A stretch of DNA of 64,000 bases from Pedobacter hiemivivus (GTDB lineage Bacteria > Bacteroidota > Bacteroidia > Sphingobacteriales > Sphingobacteriaceae): positions 368,994 through 432,993 of the forward strand of contig NZ_SJSM01000001.1 in NCBI RefSeq assembly GCF_004331685.1. Direction: 5' to 3'. Under the pieces are notes generated by a model. The model had not been told where the DNA came from. It did no database searches and worked only from the letters and a program-made list of their open reading frames with translations. Below are positions 7,910 through 16,450 of this stretch, piece by piece; the first letter of the stretch is position 1; every line of letters begins with the position of its first letter. Both the position numbers and the translations under genes were made by a program.

Positions 7910-10666
7910 TTAATTATTGGTTGAAAAATCAAAATATAGCGTCATGTTCAGCGCCCTGGCAGGGTCCTTCTCATAATCGTAAAAAATATTCTTCATGGCC
8001 ATCGGACCACTTCTATCTGCTCTTTGCGTTTTTGTACCTATTCCCGGAATCCCATGCATGAACGAAATATCGCCCGAAGGGAACAACGGTTCATAATTAT
8101 GCCATTGATCTGTTTTCCAAGCCGCACTAAACAATCTTAAAAAGATATCCTCATTCTCGGTAATCACTGTAAATGGCTGATCCTTCGTAATGAATTTACA
8201 CCAATACACGTTGGAATGATAACCTTTAAACTCCGGATATACCCAAGTTTCACCAGTTTCTGTATTGTTATAATCCTTTTTCCAAATACCAAACTGATTT
8301 CCTTTTAAACGGTTCTTCCAAACACGGGATGGCCCCCTTCCCATATATTCTACCCCTTTAATCTGGTCTTCCGGGAAAGAGAAGTTCAATCCAATGAAGT
8401 TAGTCTGGTATTCTGCAGGGAAGTATTTTACATTCAGCTTTAACATACCTGAAGGATAAACTGTCCATTGCAAAGTATTATAAGCTTCTTTTCTATCGAA
8501 TGAGGATTCAATGATCAGGTTCTGCCCTTCCATGCGGTGGCTGATGTTTCTGAAATTAGTTGCCCCTTCCTGGATTATAGGTCCGTTCGTAAAAGGAATA
8601 ATGCCTTTTTTATTTCTCACTTCACGAAGAACACCTGTTTTCTTGCTAAAACTCAAGGAAACACCATTAGCAGTAGTCGTAAATAGCGAATCTCTTTCTG
8701 CGATCGTTACACCAGATGTCCCTTCTTTTTTAACCAACATTAAAGCTTCTTTTTTCGGAAGGGTAATCGGGAAACTCCGAGTGTACAGCTCTTTTCCATG
8801 CATATCTGTAGCTGTAATATACAAGACATCGAAAGAAGTCCAGTTTACAGGAAGTCCTACTGTTAATCGACCCTTTTCAAGTGGTTTAACAGCCGGTGCC
8901 GTGGATTTTCCTTTTAGCTCTTCCTTAGTTTTAAGGTTCAATAATTTCCAATCAAACTGGCAGGTATTGAGGTTAGCAAAATGATAACGGTTCTCTATAT
9001 TAAATACCCCATCAAATCCAGCTGTCATTTCACGGTGCTCAAAAAACACTGGGCTCCAAATCTCTTTAATGGCAAAAAAGCTACCTTCTTTTTCGTGGTA
9101 AGGCCCCACAATACCATCTGCACCACGATTTCCATCAGTATCTATCGTGTTGTTTTTATCGGTACGAACTACCCCCTGATCAGCAAAATCCCAAAGGAAA
9201 CCACCTGCTGATAATGGATTAAGAAGCATATCATTCCAGTAATCTTCTAATCCGGCACCATGACCACCATCAGACATACCGTGTAAAAATTCAGTAGGCA
9301 TCACAATACTATGGCCATGTCTGTAGTTACCTATGCCATAATTGTACTCACGATAATGCTGTGTATCAAAACCATTAAAATCTTCCCATGGATGCACAAC
9401 AGGACGTTTTTGAATATCCTCCTGTGCAAACAAGGGATCAAGCTCGCGATTGTGACCACCTTCATTTCCATTTGCCCAAATTACAATAGAGGCATGATTT
9501 AGGTCGTGTCTCATCATCTCTTTGACCAGCTTTGTACCTGTTGGGGTATCATAATGTCCATGCCAACCGGCAAGCTCATCCATTACATATAAACCTAGAG
9601 AATCACATACATCCAGAAAATGACCATCGGGTGGGTAATGCGACATGCGTACCGCATTCATATTCATCTCCTTCATCAATTCAACATCCTCAATACTGTT
9701 CTTTTTGCTTAAAGTCCTGCCGGATTCAGGGCGGAAAGAATGACGATTTACCCCTTTAAATTTCATTTTAACACCATTCACATATATACCGTCTCGTTCT
9801 TTGACCTCCACAGTCCTGAAACCGATCTTTTTAGATAAGGTATGAATAGCTTTATTCTTTTTATATAAAGTAAAGGTTGCTTTATATAAATTAGGAAACT
9901 CGGAAGACCATAATTTAGGGGAATTGAATATTCCATTAATCACTGCTGATCCTTTTTTCAAGCTTCCTTCAAACGGCAAACCATACTTTTCACCATCGAC
10001 AGTATACAACTGCACGGCTACCTCATCTGCGTTCCCAGCTACCTGAACCTCTGCTTTAAATTGTCCATCTGCTTTCGCATCTATAGCTACATTTTCTATA
10101 TGTGGTAAAGGCAAGGCTTCCAGATATACGGGTCTGAAGATTCCACCAAACAACCAGAAATCAGCCTTTCGCTCCGCTTCATTCACTGATTTATTGGCCG
10201 AGTGCTTTGACACTTTTGCTTCGAGCAAGTTATCTGCTCCGTATTTTAAAAGCGCAGTTATATCATAACGAAATGCATAAAAGGCTCCCTGATGAACTGC
10301 TCCGGCCGATTTACCATTGATCTTTACTTCAGTATCGGTCATCGATCCTTCAAATACGATGTTGATCTTTTTCTCCTTCCAGCCGGCAGGGACTTTAAAA
10401 TTATACTTATATAAACCTTGCTCCTTACCTCTTACGCTGTCTTTCGAGAAACCATAATCGTATTTACCGAAACCCTGCAGCTCCCAATTTGAGGGCACCG
10501 ATATAGTTGACCATTTTCCTGAGTTCATTCCTCCAGTACAGAAAAAATCCCATTTTACAGTATGGTCATTCCCGGTTCCAGACAAATAGAGTTGCTCCGT
10601 CTGCTGGGCGCGGACAGAGCTGAATAGCATCAGCAAAATAAAAGAAAGGATCAGCGTAAGCTTCAT
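7910..10666 (-). CDS. GH2 glycoside hydrolase (beta-galactosidase/beta-glucuronidase type)
   Basis: A 918-residue secreted GH2 enzyme with signal peptide ending near VRAQQ (residue 22). It has the standard layout: a jelly-roll sugar-binding domain (about 35-185, with WSTISVPSNWELQGFG and FWLFGGIFRPVYLE), an Ig-like domain, a TIM barrel from about 285 and a large C-terminal beta-galactosidase-type domain. FKGVNRHSFRPESGRT opens the barrel. The acid/base is Glu402 in WANGNEGG and the nucleophile Glu459 in MPTEFLHG. The C-terminal region (YMGRGPSRVWKNRLKGNQFG) follows the small-chain domain of LacZ-like enzymes. The likely substrate is a beta-galactoside or related beta-linked sugar in a pectin side chain; the exact sugar cannot be read from sequence. 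Confidence 0.9.
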   Translation of the reverse strand: MKLTLILSFILLMLFSSVRAQQTEQLYLSGTGNDHTVKWDFFCTGGMNSGKWSTISVPSNWELQGFGKYDYGFSKDSVRGKEQGLYKYNFKVPAGWKEKKINIVFEGSMTDTEVKINGKSAGAVHQGAFYAFRYDITALLKYGADNLLEAKVSKHSANKSVNEAERKADFWLFGGIFRPVYLEALPLPHIENVAIDAKADGQFKAEVQVAGNADEVAVQLYTVDGEKYGLPFEGSLKKGSAVINGIFNSPKLWSSEFPNLYKATFTLYKKNKAIHTLSKKIGFRTVEVKERDGIYVNGVKMKFKGVNRHSFRPESGRTLSKKNSIEDVELMKEMNMNAVRMSHYPPDGHFLDVCDSLGLYVMDELAGWHGHYDTPTGTKLVKEMMRHDLNHASIVIWANGNEGGHNRELDPLFAQEDIQKRPVVHPWEDFNGFDTQHYREYNYGIGNYRHGHSIVMPTEFLHGMSDGGHGAGLEDYWNDMLLNPLSAGGFLWDFADQGVVRTDKNNTIDTDGNRGADGIVGPYHEKEGSFFAIKEIWSPVFFEHREMTAGFDGVFNIENRYHFANLNTCQFDWKLLNLKTKEELKGKSTAPAVKPLEKGRLTVGLPVNWTSFDVLYITATDMHGKELYTRSFPITLPKKEALMLVKKEGTSGVTIAERDSLFTTTANGVSLSFSKKTGVLREVRNKKGIIPFTNGPIIQEGATNFRNISHRMEGQNLIIESSFDRKEAYNTLQWTVYPSGMLKLNVKYFPAEYQTNFIGLNFSFPEDQIKGVEYMGRGPSRVWKNRLKGNQFGIWKKDYNNTETGETWVYPEFKGYHSNVYWCKFITKDQPFTVITENEDIFLRLFSAAWKTDQWHNYEPLFPSGDISFMHGIPGIGTKTQRADRSGPMAMKNIFYDYEKDPARALNMTLYFDFSTNN

Positions 10667-10682
10667 GAATAGAGGATCTGAT

Positions 10683-12152
10683 TTATATAGGTTTAAATTG
10701 TTTTGTTAATGGGTTATCTGTCCTGAATGGCAAAGCGGGTAAACCGTCCTTATTATACAGGTTAGGTCGCATGGCCTCATTCCATCCAAAACGTACTGCA
10801 ATTGGTTTCTTCAAGCCTTTTGCGGATACAATAATTTTATTGCCCTTGATCTGGGCGTCGGCAGGTATAAACTTCCCATCGGCAGCAGCTATGGTAAAAC
10901 AATCTAATGCTTTGCCATCTGCACTTAGCAGTCCTTTGCCAATGTGATCAAATTCCAATTCAGCAGTTTTCCCTTTAAGGGTTACCGACTGATAAATGGG
11001 GCCTGAATAATTTATCTTTTTACCATAGTTATTGGCCAGGGCCCAAAGGGCTAACCTGCGACCTATCTCCCATTTATAAGTAGGGTGCAAATCCTCGGGA
11101 TAATCATTTAAATCGGTAGTAACTACAATTCCTGTATTAGGCAACCTTAGTAATTGTGCCTGTGCCTCCCAGAATTCAGGTTCCGTTTCAGCATCTAATA
11201 CCACCTTACCTTTGGTTGTTGAATAATTAAATGGCGCAATTTGTACATAATAAAATGGCAGTTCGGCTCCTTTGCCAGATACACCGGAAGCATTGCTCCA
11301 AGCCGTTCTCCAACTATTGATTAGGGCTTTCATTTTATAACTATAGCTGATCTTCTCCTTTAAAAAGCAATTGGTTTCGCCTTGATACCACAAAAACCCT
11401 CGCAAAGCGAAGAGCGTTAATGGTTCAATCATTGGCGTATAAAACTTACCGGGATCATTCCCTACCTTCTGTCCTTCAAAATACCCTGTTTCCAAACTTT
11501 CTTTGGGTATCCAGGGTTCAATCGGACTACCACTTACTGCCGAAGAGATGATCCCTATCGGTATATGTAGTTTTTCGTACAACTCTTTGGCAAAGAAATA
11601 GCCTGCTGCTGAGAAATTCTTTAAAGCAGGATCCTGAGCGATACTCCAGCTTTTATGGATAGAATCTGGTTTGCTTAGCTCCTTTCTGTTGACTAAAAAG
11701 ATACGGATTTGGGAGTTATTGGCCCTTTCGAGTTCATCAACTGGGTAACCCAGCTTTTCTTTTAGAGGCTTTTTCACTTTTGCGATCTTGCGCATGCCAT
11801 ACTCCATGTTTGATTGTCCCGAACAAAGCCAAACTTCTCCAACTAAGATATTATCAAGAATGATCGTGTTTGTACCTTTAATGGTCATACTAGCTGGAAC
11901 CGCAGAAGTTTGTAAAGGTGCTAAAACCACCTTCCATTTGCCATTTGCATCGGTTTGGGTTTGCTTAACCTGACCAGCAAAGCTTACGGTTACAGCTTCA
12001 CCTGCTGTGCCAAAACCCCAGACATTTAAAGGCTTATCGCGCTGCAAAACCATATTATTAGAAAGAATTTGCGGCAAAAGTATCTTTGCATTGGCCTCAA
12101 CCATCATTCCCAGTAACGCAATCAACAGAAAATATCTTTTTAAGCCCATCAT
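10683..12152 (-). CDS. Sialate O-acetylesterase-like SGNH esterase
   Basis: A 489-residue secreted protein with signal peptide ending near ANA (residue 22). It starts with the ILLPQILSNNMVLQRDKPLNVWG segment typical of the sialate O-acetylesterase family, and a small beta domain precedes the SGNH hydrolase. The nucleophile Ser114 sits in GQSNM, WYQGETN at 255-261 forms the next block, and Asp354 and His356 lie in DLHPTYK. Bacteroidota relatives often remove acetyl esters from plant glycans rather than from sialic acid. Its position between a GH2 and a BNR propeller gene suggests deacetylation of pectin side-chain sugars in the periplasm. The gene lies 8 bases from its upstream neighbour. Confidence 0.88.
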   Translation of the reverse strand: MMGLKRYFLLIALLGMMVEANAKILLPQILSNNMVLQRDKPLNVWGFGTAGEAVTVSFAGQVKQTQTDANGKWKVVLAPLQTSAVPASMTIKGTNTIILDNILVGEVWLCSGQSNMEYGMRKIAKVKKPLKEKLGYPVDELERANNSQIRIFLVNRKELSKPDSIHKSWSIAQDPALKNFSAAGYFFAKELYEKLHIPIGIISSAVSGSPIEPWIPKESLETGYFEGQKVGNDPGKFYTPMIEPLTLFALRGFLWYQGETNCFLKEKISYSYKMKALINSWRTAWSNASGVSGKGAELPFYYVQIAPFNYSTTKGKVVLDAETEPEFWEAQAQLLRLPNTGIVVTTDLNDYPEDLHPTYKWEIGRRLALWALANNYGKKINYSGPIYQSVTLKGKTAELEFDHIGKGLLSADGKALDCFTIAAADGKFIPADAQIKGNKIIVSAKGLKKPIAVRFGWNEAMRPNLYNKDGLPALPFRTDNPLTKQFKPI

Positions 12153-12160
12153 CCTTTATA

Positions 12161-14005
12161 TTAAAATGCTGCTGTTTTTAATGATTTGATATAGTAAATG
12201 GCTTCTTTTACCGGAGTACCAGGATCTTTCAGATCATAATCTTGATCTGTAGGGGTATCTACATCGGGATAACGACGTACATCACCTGTTCTGAACACTA
12301 CCCGTTCAAATGAAGCTACCGGAACAAACATTAAACGTGTTCCTTTGCTTTCACCGTTTACAAAAATGTTGTACATCCGCTTGTTCATATCCAATTCTAC
12401 ACGAACGTTATATGTTTTTCCAGCTTCGTACTTCATGATTCCAGAATTGCGGTAGCCCACTTTGGCTGTAAACTCGCCATCAGCGCCAAATATCAATCTA
12501 GCCGCTGCAGTACCTTTTGCATCCTGAAACTCTATCTGCAATGATCCCGTATTGTTTTGTACTGGCGTTACCGAAAATTCTACGTTTACTTTTCTTGCTG
12601 CAGGAATTACCCGATCTGCTTTCGCATAATCATAAGGATCTTTATCTCTTAAGGTAAGTACCTTTGTGCCATCAGGTGCTTTTTCAATTTTCACAGAGGC
12701 CCAAAGTGGACTAAAAGTATTCCATAGTTTCAGTTCTTGTCCATCAGGAAGAGAATTGAATGCTTCATTTACAGGGCCAGACACTTTAGCCGTTACCGGC
12801 ACTGGAACTTTTGCTACCCAGATGTCCTCCTTATTCATACTATAGGTAAGCCACATGTTTCCATCTGTTGGTTTACCATCGGTCTCCGGAATTCCACGGA
12901 TATACTGCGGCCCATAGGATTTATAATTGCCACCATAACGCATTTGCGATATTTCACCATTTACGAGCAAAAGATCTTTATAATTCAAACCATCATCACT
13001 GGTTGAAACCGCTAATGGCCAGCGGAATTCTGAAGGGTTGTACACAATGGCATAACGACCATCTGACGTCCGTTGCCCCCATATTTTAGCATTGCTATTT
13101 ACCACCCCAGGCGCCCTTAAAGGAGTATACTGCCATGTTTTACCATGATCATTACTTACAGAAGTTAAGGCGTGTTTCCATAAGCCTACTACTTTGCCAT
13201 TAGCCATGTGATAATAACTAAAAGCCTTTACAGGTCTGTTTAGCGGTATTAAAGGATCATTTCTATCTGCTTCCTCTACCATTTGCTGCATCATCAGCGG
13301 ACTGGCCAAAATTTCTTTGCAGGCAATTACTAAGCTTTTATCTTTACTACTGGTATACATCGGATAAAGCGTATGCTTCATATCCCAGGTAGAATTCGGT
13401 CTCAATAAATAAATTGGACCATAAGTTCCATCTTTTTTAATCTCCCTGATTACCCTGCCTATTCCTTTTCCATCGTTAGGATCATCTGTTTTATCCATAG
13501 CAATGCCATAGTAAGCTAAAGCATACAAGCGATCTGCTTTCGAAACATAAAAACCCACACGCTGGTGCATGGTGGCATATAAATCTTTTGCCACCCCAGG
13601 AACACCTTCTTTTTTCCATCCATCAGGAATTTTGTAGGGTGGAAAAATAATGTCGGGCTTAGACCAATTGTAGCCATCTTTAGAAGTTTGCAACAAAGTT
13701 CTGCTTGGTGGAATGTGCTCTCCTACTGGATCACTTAGGTATTCCAGATAAAATGTATTGTTCCAATAAGCCAACATTGGTGCATGGTTATAAGTCCAGT
13801 TTAGTCCATCTGCAAGCTCAGGATGTTCCCTATTTGCACGAAATGTCTGGATATTATGTACCCCTACGGCAGGCACAAGCTGACCATGGTGGTAATCGGC
13901 ATTAACGATTGTTGTACCGGTATACCGCAAAGTATCTTGTGCTTGTGCCGCTTGTACTGATATGAATAGTACGGAGGCTAACCAAATTCTGTTATATATC
14001 TTCAT
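12161..14005 (-). CDS. BNR-type beta-propeller protein with C-terminal concanavalin-like domain
   Basis: A 614-residue secreted protein with signal peptide ending AQAQ (about residue 22). Residues about 30-410 look like a BNR/sialidase-fold propeller with degenerate Asp boxes: QTSKDGYNWSKP, SVSNDHGKTWQYT and STSDDGLNYKDL. Residues about 425-610 look like a jelly-roll module, with NEAFNSLPDGQ and YNVRVELDMNKRMYNIFVNG, as in laminin-G/concanavalin-like domains. Such proteins in pectin loci are putative exo-glycosidases or binding proteins; I do not recognise a characterised family with certainty. It follows the GH43-like gene after a 60-base gap that holds half of a palindromic repeat. Confidence 0.65.
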   Translation of the reverse strand: MKIYNRIWLASVLFISVQAAQAQDTLRYTGTTIVNADYHHGQLVPAVGVHNIQTFRANREHPELADGLNWTYNHAPMLAYWNNTFYLEYLSDPVGEHIPPSRTLLQTSKDGYNWSKPDIIFPPYKIPDGWKKEGVPGVAKDLYATMHQRVGFYVSKADRLYALAYYGIAMDKTDDPNDGKGIGRVIREIKKDGTYGPIYLLRPNSTWDMKHTLYPMYTSSKDKSLVIACKEILASPLMMQQMVEEADRNDPLIPLNRPVKAFSYYHMANGKVVGLWKHALTSVSNDHGKTWQYTPLRAPGVVNSNAKIWGQRTSDGRYAIVYNPSEFRWPLAVSTSDDGLNYKDLLLVNGEISQMRYGGNYKSYGPQYIRGIPETDGKPTDGNMWLTYSMNKEDIWVAKVPVPVTAKVSGPVNEAFNSLPDGQELKLWNTFSPLWASVKIEKAPDGTKVLTLRDKDPYDYAKADRVIPAARKVNVEFSVTPVQNNTGSLQIEFQDAKGTAAARLIFGADGEFTAKVGYRNSGIMKYEAGKTYNVRVELDMNKRMYNIFVNGESKGTRLMFVPVASFERVVFRTGDVRRYPDVDTPTDQDYDLKDPGTPVKEAIYYIKSLKTAAF

Positions 14006-14030
14006 TGTTATTATTTCAATTTATTTGAGC

Positions 14031-14113
14031 CGTCATCCTGAATTTATTTCAGGACCTCGCACTCACTATTCCACCTTTCTCTTTCGAGATCCTGAAATAA
14101 ATTCAGGATGACG
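14031..14113 (-). repeat. REP-like inverted repeat (24-base perfect arms, 35-base loop)
   Basis: Positions 14031-14054 and 14090-14113 are perfect reverse complements over 24 bases (arm core GTCATCCTGAATTTATTTC). With one mismatch the arms extend to about 29. The right arm lies inside the 3' end of the GH43-like gene; the left arm lies in the gap before the BNR gene. The transcript would form a long stable hairpin in mid-operon, which could pause or trim the message or set different levels for the two halves. Its translation (RHPEFISGS) recalls interspersed palindromes I associate with Pedobacter-type genomes. No transposase is nearby. Confidence 0.85.
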
Positions 14114-15028
14114 AAGGCGCTTAATTACTTTCCTACTTACCGGCACTATTGTCCCATGCTTATGCCCCTCCGGAATTACCGTTTCGGCAGAAACATCCTT
14201 AAAACTTTTAAAATCACTGGTTTTTATGGCCGCATACCTTTTCTCGCCATAGGCATCATAGTAAATCAACCAATCTTTCCCCAGCTTAACCACGGTTGGG
14301 CCTTCAGTAAGCTTACCACTAAATGCTTCCGAAACTCCTGTGTATGGCCCTAAGGCATCTTTACTAGAGGCGACCTTTAAATTCCTGTTTGGCCTGGTAT
14401 TGTCTTTCAATACCAACACATAATCTTCAGTGGCTTTCTTTACAATAACCGCATCAATTACACTAAATCCCGGATCAAGGAATAACTTTGCCTCACTAAA
14501 CGTTTTAAAATCCTTAGTGGTAATTGCATACATCCTGTGGTTGTTCTCTTCCTCTTCTACCCCTTTTGCAAAACGATAAGGGATAGTCGATGCCCAAATG
14601 ATAATAAACTCTTTCTTAACCTCATCATAAAACAATTCTGGTGCCCAAACATTTACTGTTGTCGGCTCATTTTGTAATACAGGAATAAATTGTTGCTCAG
14701 ACCAATGAATTAAATCTTTAGAGCTGGCATAACCAAAGCCCCTCTCGCCTTTCCAACCACAAGTCCATACCAAATGAAAAACACCATCAGGCCCTTGCAC
14801 CATCGAAGGATCTCGCATAATCTTTTGCTTTCCAATCTCAGGTTTCAGATAAATCTTATTCAGGTCCACCCACTTATAACCATCATAGCTGTATAACATA
14901 CGCAATCCTTCATTTGCAGGCTCATGAAAAGAGGTAAACAAATAGCCCTTTTTAGCACAAGAGCTAAATGTTACCACCAAACCAAATAACAAAAACAAAC
15001 GATAGGTACGTTTCATGCCATTCATCAT
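14066..15028 (-). CDS. GH43-like five-bladed propeller lipoprotein with repeat-derived tail
   Basis: A 320-residue lipoprotein (lipobox TFSSC, Cys24) with a GH43-type propeller. The expected acidic triad is visible: Asp73 in RDPSMV (base), Asp192 in IDAVIV (pKa modulator) and Glu242 in TEGPTVV (acid), with NVWAPELFYD at 126-135. Members act on arabinofuranose, xylose or galactose at chain ends. The first codon overlaps the stop of the GH140-type gene (TAATG); a second ATG at residue 5 is also possible. The last residues RHPEFISGSRKRKVE are encoded by the right arm and loop of the palindromic repeat at 14031-14113. The native gene probably ended nearer IKRL, and the repeat supplied a new tail and stop codon. 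Confidence 0.8.
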   Translation of the reverse strand: MMNGMKRTYRLFLLFGLVVTFSSCAKKGYLFTSFHEPANEGLRMLYSYDGYKWVDLNKIYLKPEIGKQKIMRDPSMVQGPDGVFHLVWTCGWKGERGFGYASSKDLIHWSEQQFIPVLQNEPTTVNVWAPELFYDEVKKEFIIIWASTIPYRFAKGVEEEENNHRMYAITTKDFKTFSEAKLFLDPGFSVIDAVIVKKATEDYVLVLKDNTRPNRNLKVASSKDALGPYTGVSEAFSGKLTEGPTVVKLGKDWLIYYDAYGEKRYAAIKTSDFKSFKDVSAETVIPEGHKHGTIVPVSRKVIKRLRHPEFISGSRKRKVE

Positions 15029-16437
15029 TATATTTTATCTACAATCAATACCCAATCGTTACCGTTCTTTTCTTCTCCCGGTGGATCGAATTGATGTGTT
15101 CCTTTATTTTCAACATCCCCAATAGGGGTCGTTTTCCCATCACCTGGGCTAAACCATGAGGCTTTAACCTGATCACCAGGGAGCACACCCATTTTCAATG
15201 GAATATTTCTACCAGTATAGGTGTATACGAAAATGTAATCCTCGCCCTTGGTAGCCATTAATCTATTGTATTTTTCGCCATCACCACCCACTGCACCTAC
15301 AATTAAGGATTGATCTGGCACTCTATCTAGATAAGCATTTCGAGATAACATCAGATTTTTCAAATACAGCATTTGTCCTGCTCCTGGATCATTTAAAGCT
15401 TCCTGCCATGATTTTGTTGCACCATAGGCTGCCGCCTCTTTACTTGCTGGATTATAAAATTGCATTACAGAGTTATCACCATAAGTATAACCAAATGCAC
15501 CTGCAAAAACCGACCAATAACCATATCTTCTTACATCAGCATCCTTCCATCTTGGCTGTTTTACATCATGTAAACCTTGTGGTATCCCCTCATATGAAGG
15601 CTCAGCATCAATTGTCGGCTTAACCACTTTTAGGTTATAATCTTTTTCAATATACTTCCAGTTGTCTTCGCCATAATGCCATTTCTCTTTAGCTGAGGTA
15701 TCCTGATCGTAGCGACGATGACCCGATTGTGCCATATTAAAATCTAACCATTTGGCATCATGAAACCACTCTGAGGAGCCAGTTCGGCCTCTTGGATGAA
15801 AGGTAACCAAGTGATTTGGGTCATTAGCCTGAAGCGTGCTTCCAATCATTTCCCAAACTTTAGCACCTTCGGAGCCTTTGATGTCGCCACCATTTAACCA
15901 AATGATGTTGCTTTTATCTTTATACCTTTTGGCTAAAAATTCTGCATATATCTTTGCCTGCTCAAGAGATACTTTCTTGTTCTTCACATTGGTACCCCAA
16001 ACCGGTACCATCGCCATATAAATACCTTTTTCTTTAGCTTTATCAACCACATAATCAATATGATCCCAGAAATCATACTGTGTAGAATCTGCAAAAGAAC
16101 TGCCTTCGGTAATCTTTGGCTTAGAGATGTCACCATTTACCAATGAGGAATCGCCATAAATATTTACGGATGGCACACTATGTAATACCATCACTTGCAC
16201 CACATTAAATCCCTTTTGTTTGCGGTCTTCCAGATATTGATCAGCCTGTTCACGTGTGGTTTTATTAAACAAAAGCCATCCTGTATCACCTAACCAAAAG
16301 AATGGTTTGCCATCTTCTGTTAAAAACCTGCCATTCTCTGAAACCTGTAAACCTTTAGAGTCCACAGGTTTCTTGTTAGAAGCGCAACCAAACAGCGCTA
16401 ACGAGATCATGGCAAATAAGAGTCCCCTTTTATTCAT
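15028..16437 (-). CDS. GH140-type (DUF4038) glycoside hydrolase, apiosidase-like lipoprotein
   Basis: A 469-residue lipoprotein (LFGC, Cys18) made of a DUF4038 TIM barrel and a C-terminal small beta domain. Residues 28-60 show the family opening LTEDGKPFFWLGDTGWLLF. The two acidic residues expected for GH140 are present: Asp185 in LNGGDIKG and Glu279 in IDAEPSYEG. These line up with the catalytic pair I recall for the Bacteroides thetaiotaomicron apiosidase BT1012. That enzyme cuts the bond between apiose and the galacturonan backbone in rhamnogalacturonan II. If the specificity holds, this gene points to an apiose-bearing pectin as target. Related DUF4038 proteins of unknown activity exist, so the substrate is an inference. 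Confidence 0.82.
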   Translation of the reverse strand: MNKRGLLFAMISLALFGCASNKKPVDSKGLQVSENGRFLTEDGKPFFWLGDTGWLLFNKTTREQADQYLEDRKQKGFNVVQVMVLHSVPSVNIYGDSSLVNGDISKPKITEGSSFADSTQYDFWDHIDYVVDKAKEKGIYMAMVPVWGTNVKNKKVSLEQAKIYAEFLAKRYKDKSNIIWLNGGDIKGSEGAKVWEMIGSTLQANDPNHLVTFHPRGRTGSSEWFHDAKWLDFNMAQSGHRRYDQDTSAKEKWHYGEDNWKYIEKDYNLKVVKPTIDAEPSYEGIPQGLHDVKQPRWKDADVRRYGYWSVFAGAFGYTYGDNSVMQFYNPASKEAAAYGATKSWQEALNDPGAGQMLYLKNLMLSRNAYLDRVPDQSLIVGAVGGDGEKYNRLMATKGEDYIFVYTYTGRNIPLKMGVLPGDQVKASWFSPGDGKTTPIGDVENKGTHQFDPPGEEKNGNDWVLIVDKI

Positions 16438-16450
16438 TGTAATAATATTT

